The notes under the pieces were generated by a model. It saw only the letters and a list, made by a program, of their open reading frames with translations, made no database searches and was not told where the DNA came from. The translations under genes were made by a program, and so were the position numbers. DNA of 38,342 bases from Bacteroidaceae bacterium (lineage in GTDB: Bacteria > Bacteroidota > Bacteroidia > Bacteroidales > Bacteroidaceae): the NCBI GenBank assembly GCA_024401165.1, contig JAKSLN010000010.1:1-38342 (forward strand), read 5' to 3'. Shown piece by piece: positions 34,010-38,342 of this stretch. Each line of letters opens with the position of its first letter. Positions within the stretch are counted from its first letter, which is position 1.

Positions 34010-35398
34010 ATGAAAAGTCTTTTTTTAGGAATATGTATGTTTGCCCTCGGCATTCAGTCCGCTGGTGCGCAGGTCTTTGACGATGTTGATGCCGTTCCCG
34101 ACGAGCTGGCAGCGAAGCCTGCACTCAAGGATCCCTGGAGCGTTTCTTTCGATGCGACGAGCAATGAGCAAGTCTACGGTCCTTCAGAGTCGATAGAGGG
34201 CAGCGAACTGAAAGAATTGAACGTCGACGTGCAGTTGCGTACGCGAGGTGAATACCGAAACGGATGGGGAACCCTGCGTTCGAAGGGTGCAAATCCGGCT
34301 TGGTTCGTGAATGAGCGTGCCCGCCTCAACCTGAACTATCGTCAGCAGTACTTGTCGGTTCGCGTCAGCGCTCAGCATGCCGGAGTGTGGGGCGACACCG
34401 ATATCGAGAACAAGAGCGGAAGCATCAACCTTAACGAGGCATGGGCTCGAGTGCAGTCAAAGCAAGGTCTCTTCGTGCAGGCCGGACGCCAGATCATAAG
34501 CTATGACGACGAGCGTATCTTTGGTGCAGAGGACTGGACCTCAACGGGCATCTCGCACGATGCCGTACGCTTTGGCTTGGACACACGCCTCCACAAGGTC
34601 CATGGAATCGTCTCCTTCAGCCAGACCTCCGAGAAGAGTATGGGTGGAACCTACTATAAAGGCCCTGCGCCCTACAAGCACATGCAAGCGCTCTGGTACC
34701 ATTTTGGCGACGATTCTACGCCTTTCCAAGCCTCTCTCTTGGGTGTAAACCAAGGCGTCGAGAACAGTCTCTTGGCCACTCAGCCTTCCACCATCTATAC
34801 CCAGACAGTTGGAGGTTGGCTGCAGTATCGACCCGGCAAGTTCTGTGTAAAAGGCGAAGGTTACTACCAGATGGGGGAGGACGAGACCGACCATCGCGTC
34901 AATGCCTATACCGCAGCCTTCCATGCAGGCTTTCAGCCCAAGTCGTGGGGCGTGGAAGTGGGTGCCGATTATTTGAGTGGTGCCACCGAGAAGGGCGAAA
35001 AGACACGCAACTTCACCATGCTCTACGGTTCTACCCACGACTTCTTTGGTGCCATGGACTACTTCACCAACGAGAACAAGTTGCTCTGTGGCCTGCTCGA
35101 TGTCAACATGAAGGCAAACTGGCGTCCCAATAGGAACCTGTTCATCGACTTGGGCTACCATTACCTGATGACCGGTGTCAAGGTGCCTGGCCTGCATCGT
35201 CAGATGGGCAACGAGGTCGACCTGCACTTGGCATGGGAGATGACCAAGGATGCAACCCTGCATGCCGGATACAGCGTCATGATGGCCACCAGTGTCATGC
35301 GCATGCTCAAGGGCGGACAGAACAAGAGTTGGCAGGACTGGGCCTGGGTCTCTCTGGAGGTCAGTCCCCGCATCCTTACCCAGTTCTTCCGCCGCTGA
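34010..35398 (+). CDS. Alginate-export family outer membrane beta-barrel protein
   Basis: The 462-residue protein has a signal peptide (MKSLFLGICMFALGIQSAGA) and alternating aromatic/polar beta strands to the end. Family-like segments are LNVDVQLRTRGEYRNGW, NERARLNLNYRQQYLSVRVS, AWARVQSKQGLFVQAGRQII with SYDDERIFGAEDW, and a final strand region before FFRR. This is the pattern of the alginate_export (AlgE-like) porin family, widely found in Bacteroidetes without alginate genes. The likely role is a diffusion channel for a small or anionic solute in the outer membrane; the substrate is unknown. It appears to be a single-gene unit between a terminator and the typA promoter. Confidence 0.85.
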   Translation: MKSLFLGICMFALGIQSAGAQVFDDVDAVPDELAAKPALKDPWSVSFDATSNEQVYGPSESIEGSELKELNVDVQLRTRGEYRNGWGTLRSKGANPAWFVNERARLNLNYRQQYLSVRVSAQHAGVWGDTDIENKSGSINLNEAWARVQSKQGLFVQAGRQIISYDDERIFGAEDWTSTGISHDAVRFGLDTRLHKVHGIVSFSQTSEKSMGGTYYKGPAPYKHMQALWYHFGDDSTPFQASLLGVNQGVENSLLATQPSTIYTQTVGGWLQYRPGKFCVKGEGYYQMGEDETDHRVNAYTAAFHAGFQPKSWGVEVGADYLSGATEKGEKTRNFTMLYGSTHDFFGAMDYFTNENKLLCGLLDVNMKANWRPNRNLFIDLGYHYLMTGVKVPGLHRQMGNEVDLHLAWEMTKDATLHAGYSVMMATSVMRMLKGGQNKSWQDWAWVSLEVSPRILTQFFRR

Positions 35399-35466
35399 TT
35401 CCCCCTTGTTTGGGTTGATAATTATCAATAGTTAATTGTGAATCCGCAATTTTCAAATTCCCTTTT

Positions 35467-35496
35467 TTTGAATTTCATTTTTTTGTCGTAACTTTG
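35467..35496 (+). promoter_or_regulatory. Promoter of typA
   Basis: TTTG (35467-35470), an 18-base spacer and TAACTTTG (35489-35496) match the Bacteroidetes promoter pattern very well. The palindrome GCACCCG/CGGGTGC (35496-35516, seven-base centre) overlaps the predicted transcription start. Confidence 0.75.
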
Positions 35497-35542
35497 CACC
35501 CGTTTAACGCGGGTGCATCCCGTTTATAAGGTAAAAAGACAC

Positions 35543-37354
35543 ATGCAGAACATTCGAAACATCGCGATCATTGCCCATGTAGACCATGGCAAGACGACGC
35601 TGGTAGACAAGATGCTGCTGGCCGGAAACCTCTTCCGCGAAAACCAGCAGACAGGTGAGTTGATGCTTGACAACAACGATTTGGAGCGTGAACGTGGTAT
35701 AACCATCCTCTCCAAAAACGTAAGCATTAACTACAAGGATACCAAGATCAATATCATTGACACTCCGGGTCACAGCGACTTCGGCGGCGAAGTGGAGCGT
35801 GTTCTCAACATGGCCGACGGTTGCCTTTTGCTGGTCGACGCATTCGAGGGTCCCATGCCCCAGACGCGTTTCGTGCTGCAGAAAGCGCTTGAGATCGGCC
35901 TGAAGCCCGTTGTCGTAATCAACAAGGTTGACAAGCCCAATTGCCGTCCCGAGGAGGTCTATGAGATGGTCTTCGACTTGATGTGCGACCTGGATGCAAC
36001 CGAGGAGCAGCTCGACTTCCCCGTCATCTATGGTTCGGCCAAGCAGGGCTGGATGGGCGAGGACTGGCAGACTCCGACCGATAACATCACCTATCTGCTC
36101 GACGCCATCCTGGAGCACATCCCCGCTCCCGAGCAGTTGGAGGGTACGCCTCAGATGCTCATCACCAGTCTGGACTATAGCACCTACACCGGCCGTATCG
36201 CTGTAGGCCGTGTGCATCGTGGCACCATCCGTTCGGGACAGAACATCACCATTGTTCATCGTGATGGAAGTGTCGAGAAGACCAAGATTAAGGAACTGCA
36301 TACCTTCGAGGGCATGGGCCATTGTGCAGCCGAGTCTGTAAGCTCGGGCGATATCTGCGCTGTCATCGGTCTGTCGAACTTCGAGATTGGCGATACCATC
36401 TGCGACTACGAGGAGCCCGAGGCATTGCCCACCATCAGCATTGACGAACCTACCATGTCGATGCTCTTTACCATCAACGACTCTCCCTTCTTCGGCAAGG
36501 AGGGTAAGTATTGCACCAGCCGCCACATTGGCGACCGTCTGCAGAAGGAGCTGGAGAAGAACCTTGCCTTGCGTGTGGAAGAGGTTGAGGGCTACACAGA
36601 CCGCTGGATTGTCTCGGGTCGTGGAGTGCTCCATCTCAGCGTGCTCGTCGAGACCATGCGCCGCGAAGGCTACGAGCTGCAGGTTGGCCAGCCTCAGGTA
36701 ATCTATAAGCAAATCAATGGCATGAAGTGCGAGCCCATCGAGGAGATGACCATCAACGTTCCCGAGGAGTTTGCCAGCAAGATGATCGATATGGTCACCC
36801 GTCGCAAGGGTGAGTTGACCAGCATGGAGGCCCAGGGCGAGCGCGTAAACATCGAGTTCAATATCCCCAGCCGTGGCATCATCGGTCTGCGTACCAATAT
36901 GCTGACAGCCAGCCAGGGCGAAGCTATCATTGCACACCGCTTCAAGGAGTACCAACCCTACAAGGGCGAGATTGAGCGTCGCGTCAACGGTTCTATGATC
37001 TCGCAGGAGAGTGGCAATGCCTATGCCTACGCCATCGACCATCTGCAAGACAGAGGAAAGTTCTTCATCAATCCCCAGCAGCAGGTCTATGCCGGCCAGG
37101 TAGTGGGTGAGCACGTCCACGAGAACGACCTTGTCATCAACGTCTGCAAGGCCAAGCAGCTCACCAACGTCCGTGCCAGCGGTACCGACGAAAAGGCTCG
37201 CATCATCCCCCCCATCATCTTCTCGCTCGAGGAAGCGCTTGAGTACATCAAGGAGGATGAGTACGTGGAGGTTACTCCTCTCTCCATGCGTATGCGCAAG
37301 GTCATCCTCGACCATCTGGAGCGCAAGCGTGCCAAGAACAGAGCAGAGGATTAA
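35543..37354 (+). CDS. typA: Ribosome-associated GTPase TypA/BipA
   Basis: The start at 35543 ([20 protein letters not shown]) gives 603 residues, the normal TypA length. An upstream GTG in frame would put the start inside the promoter-proximal palindrome and is not favoured. G motifs are all present: G1 AHVDHGKT, G2 RERGITI, G3 DTPGHSDF, G4 NKVDKP and G5 GSAKQGW. After the GTPase and beta-barrel domains come EF-G-like domains and the TypA-specific C-terminal domain ([20 protein letters not shown]). TypA is a translational GTPase that binds the 70S ribosome and supports growth under stress and at low temperature, including 50S assembly. It has its own promoter and a strong terminator. Confidence 0.97.
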   Translation: MQNIRNIAIIAHVDHGKTTLVDKMLLAGNLFRENQQTGELMLDNNDLERERGITILSKNVSINYKDTKINIIDTPGHSDFGGEVERVLNMADGCLLLVDAFEGPMPQTRFVLQKALEIGLKPVVVINKVDKPNCRPEEVYEMVFDLMCDLDATEEQLDFPVIYGSAKQGWMGEDWQTPTDNITYLLDAILEHIPAPEQLEGTPQMLITSLDYSTYTGRIAVGRVHRGTIRSGQNITIVHRDGSVEKTKIKELHTFEGMGHCAAESVSSGDICAVIGLSNFEIGDTICDYEEPEALPTISIDEPTMSMLFTINDSPFFGKEGKYCTSRHIGDRLQKELEKNLALRVEEVEGYTDRWIVSGRGVLHLSVLVETMRREGYELQVGQPQVIYKQINGMKCEPIEEMTINVPEEFASKMIDMVTRRKGELTSMEAQGERVNIEFNIPSRGIIGLRTNMLTASQGEAIIAHRFKEYQPYKGEIERRVNGSMISQESGNAYAYAIDHLQDRGKFFINPQQQVYAGQVVGEHVHENDLVINVCKAKQLTNVRASGTDEKARIIPPIIFSLEEALEYIKEDEYVEVTPLSMRMRKVILDHLERKRAKNRAED

Positions 37355-37377
37355 GTTTTTGGTTATTAATTAAGCAT

Positions 37378-37399
37378 ACCGCTTTTGATGCCTGAGTAG
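37378..37399 (+). repeat. Dispersed short repeat, copy 2
   Basis: Contains CTTTTGATGCCTGAGTAG preceded by ACCG. It matches the minus strand at 7192-7213 with one A/G difference and lies 24 bases after the typA stop codon. Confidence 0.7.
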
Positions 37400-37453
37400 T
37401 TACTACTGTGTAACACACGAAGACGATACCTTCGATATTGAAGAACAAAACTA

Positions 37454-37496
37454 AGAGGTCGTGTCAAAAAGAAACTGACACGACCTCTCTTTTTTT
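37454..37496 (+). terminator. Strong intrinsic terminator after typA
   Basis: AGAGGTCGTGTCA (37454-37466) and TGACACGACCTCT (37476-37488) form a perfect 13-bp stem with a 9-base loop, followed directly by a run of C and T ending in seven T. It is 100 bases after the typA stop codon. Confidence 0.93.
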
Positions 37497-37579
37497 GCTT
37501 GCAGCACCAAGAATTTATTCCAGCACCAATGTTTATTTTGCTTCGCTACACTGAATCTGAAGTGTCTTAGCGGGAAGTT

Positions 37580-37733
37580 GCAATAAGATTACTATCCTAT
37601 CGCAGCAAGATTACTATCTTATCACAATAAGAACACTATCCTATTACGATAAGAATACTATCCTATTACGATAAGATTACTATCTTATTGCTGTAAGATT
37701 ACTATCTTATTTCGATAAGAACACTATCTTATT
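37580..37733. repeat. Seven tandem 22-base units, each a palindrome
   Basis: Seven uninterrupted units of 22 bases. The best one (37668-37689) contains ATAAGATTACTATCTTAT, a perfect inverted repeat of seven bases around TACT, plus four spacer bases that vary between units. Other units differ by one to four bases. Confidence 0.93.
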
Positions 37734-37937
37734 GTTCAATCGTGCTGCGAGACTTTGACATGACACACCCATCAAGCCTGCTTCTGACAGGCATCGCTTG
37801 CTTTTTCTTGTATTTGTGTAAATTGTTGTTTCGTGCATTTTTCCAGAAAAATCAGGTTTTGTGGGGTGTTTTTGAGCATAAATGGTTGTTTGAGTAAAGA
37901 TTTTAAAGCATTTAGACTCTTTCTTACAGAAAATATG

Positions 37938-37945
37938 TATCTTTG
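37938..37945 (+). promoter_or_regulatory. -7 box of the last gene
   Basis: TATCTTTG matches TAnnTTTG, 38 bases before the start codon. A -33 element is not clear. Confidence 0.55.
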
Positions 37946-37982
37946 CATTTAAATATTTTTATTTGTTAACTCGAAAATCATA

Positions 37983-38342
37983 ATGTGTATGAAGTTTAAC
38001 TTGAAAGTACCAAAGTTGAACAGACTTTTCGGCAAGACCCTGACGGCTCTTGCAATGACAGCTTTCTCAACCGCGGCTATGGCCGAAGGAAGTGTAGTCG
38101 TTAACAGAACCAATTTCCCCGACGAGAACCTCTACAATTACCTCCTCGAATTCGACGAGGACGGGAACGGCGTGCTCGAAGGTTGGGAATACGAAAGTAC
38201 CTACTTCTACGGTTTTAACTGCGCGGACGTAGTCAACTTCAAGGGTCTCGAGCTCTTCCCTATCACGCGCCTTAACATCTATTACAATTGGATAGAGGAA
38301 AATCCACTTGCCTCCGTGGTAAAGACGATAGACCTCAGCATG
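37983..38342 (+). CDS. Start of a secreted EF-hand-like, probably LRR-type surface protein
   Basis: A frame open to the window end gives 120 codons. A second ATG two codons later (37989) is an equally good start. The product begins with a signal peptide (a basic start, then TLTALAMTAFSTAAMA). The mature part has VNRTNFPDENLYNYLLEFDE followed by DGNGVLEGWE, an acidic EF-hand-like loop. The NFPDENxxNYLL plus DxDGNG arrangement is typical of the N-terminus of leucine-rich-repeat surface proteins in gut Bacteroidales and Firmicutes. The next visible segment, FKGLELFPITRLNIYYN, fits the first repeat. Its full domain set and anchoring lie outside the window. Confidence 0.75.
   Translation, partial: MCMKFNLKVPKLNRLFGKTLTALAMTAFSTAAMAEGSVVVNRTNFPDENLYNYLLEFDEDGNGVLEGWEYESTYFYGFNCADVVNFKGLELFPITRLNIYYNWIEENPLASVVKTIDLSM

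Larger units (their letters stand above)
37355..37982. other. 628-base gene-free stretch after typA
   Basis: No gene is seen. It holds a dispersed repeat copy (37378-37399), the typA terminator, an array of seven 22-base palindromic repeats (37580-37733), and the promoter of the last gene near 37938. The remaining sequence is A/T-rich. Confidence 0.7.

Noticed and set aside
35513-35542. Upstream GTG start for typA
   Set aside because: It would begin inside a palindrome next to the predicted transcription start and add ten residues not typical of TypA; the ATG at 35543 gives the standard N-terminus.
35504-37315. 603-codon minus-strand frame opposite typA
   Set aside because: TypA with all five G motifs is on the plus strand; the antisense frame has no family features and follows from the codon bias.
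37580-37733. Possible CRISPR array
   Set aside because: The units are head to tail with only four variable bases between palindromes. There are no 30-base spacers and no cas genes in the window.

Overview
The window looks like a piece of a Bacteroidales chromosome, most likely Prevotella or a close relative. The evidence is the Bacteroidetes promoter signature (TAnnTTTG with an upstream TTTG or TTG), the absence of strong Shine-Dalgarno sites, lipoproteins whose Cys is followed by acidic residues, a Prevotella-style C-terminal tail on a secreted protein, a YfhO-family membrane protein, and a seven-gene V-type ATPase operon of the kind found in Bacteroidetes. No rRNA, tRNA, CRISPR array, transposase or phage gene was found.

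Layout. Positions 1-7136 (minus strand) hold a likely operon read from about 6366: a TPR/OmpA-like lipoprotein, a thioredoxin-fold lipoprotein without its redox cysteines, a YifB/ComM AAA ATPase, and an S9 dipeptidyl-peptidase IV-like enzyme cut by the window edge. An SGNH hydrolase lies upstream of them. Positions 7564-15484 (minus) hold the V-ATPase operon in the order E, DUF2764 protein, A, B, D, I, K. Recognisable C, F and G/H subunits are missing, and the K subunit carries all five residues that bind Na+ in the Enterococcus rotor. The operon is interrupted by GC-rich palindromic elements and by a TCGATA minisatellite just before K. Next on the minus strand come ispD and a 56-residue protein with its own promoter.

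Positions 16595-17468 are a repeat-rich non-coding stretch. It is followed on the plus strand by an unknown 129-residue protein overlapping a GT4 glycosyltransferase, then a GT2 glycosyltransferase. A 45-46 bp inverted repeat pair brackets the 56-residue gene, the non-coding stretch and the GT4 gene. YfhO and rpsO (minus) overlap by one base. A small XRE-type regulator and a possible 39-codon leader ORF lead into the surface-protein block.

Positions 24092-33793 (plus) are the most distinctive part. They encode a 1432-residue coiled-coil lipoprotein with extremely biased codons and a Cys/His cluster, a 167-residue lipoprotein, and a 1599-residue secreted multidomain protein with an eight-cysteine cluster and three fibronectin type III repeats. 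Together they suggest an abundant cell-surface assembly of unknown function. An alginate-export-type outer membrane barrel protein and typA/bipA follow. After a strong terminator there is an array of seven 22 bp palindromic repeats, then the start of a secreted protein with an EF-hand-like loop at the window end.

All assignments are by reading the sequence and recalling families; no searches were run.
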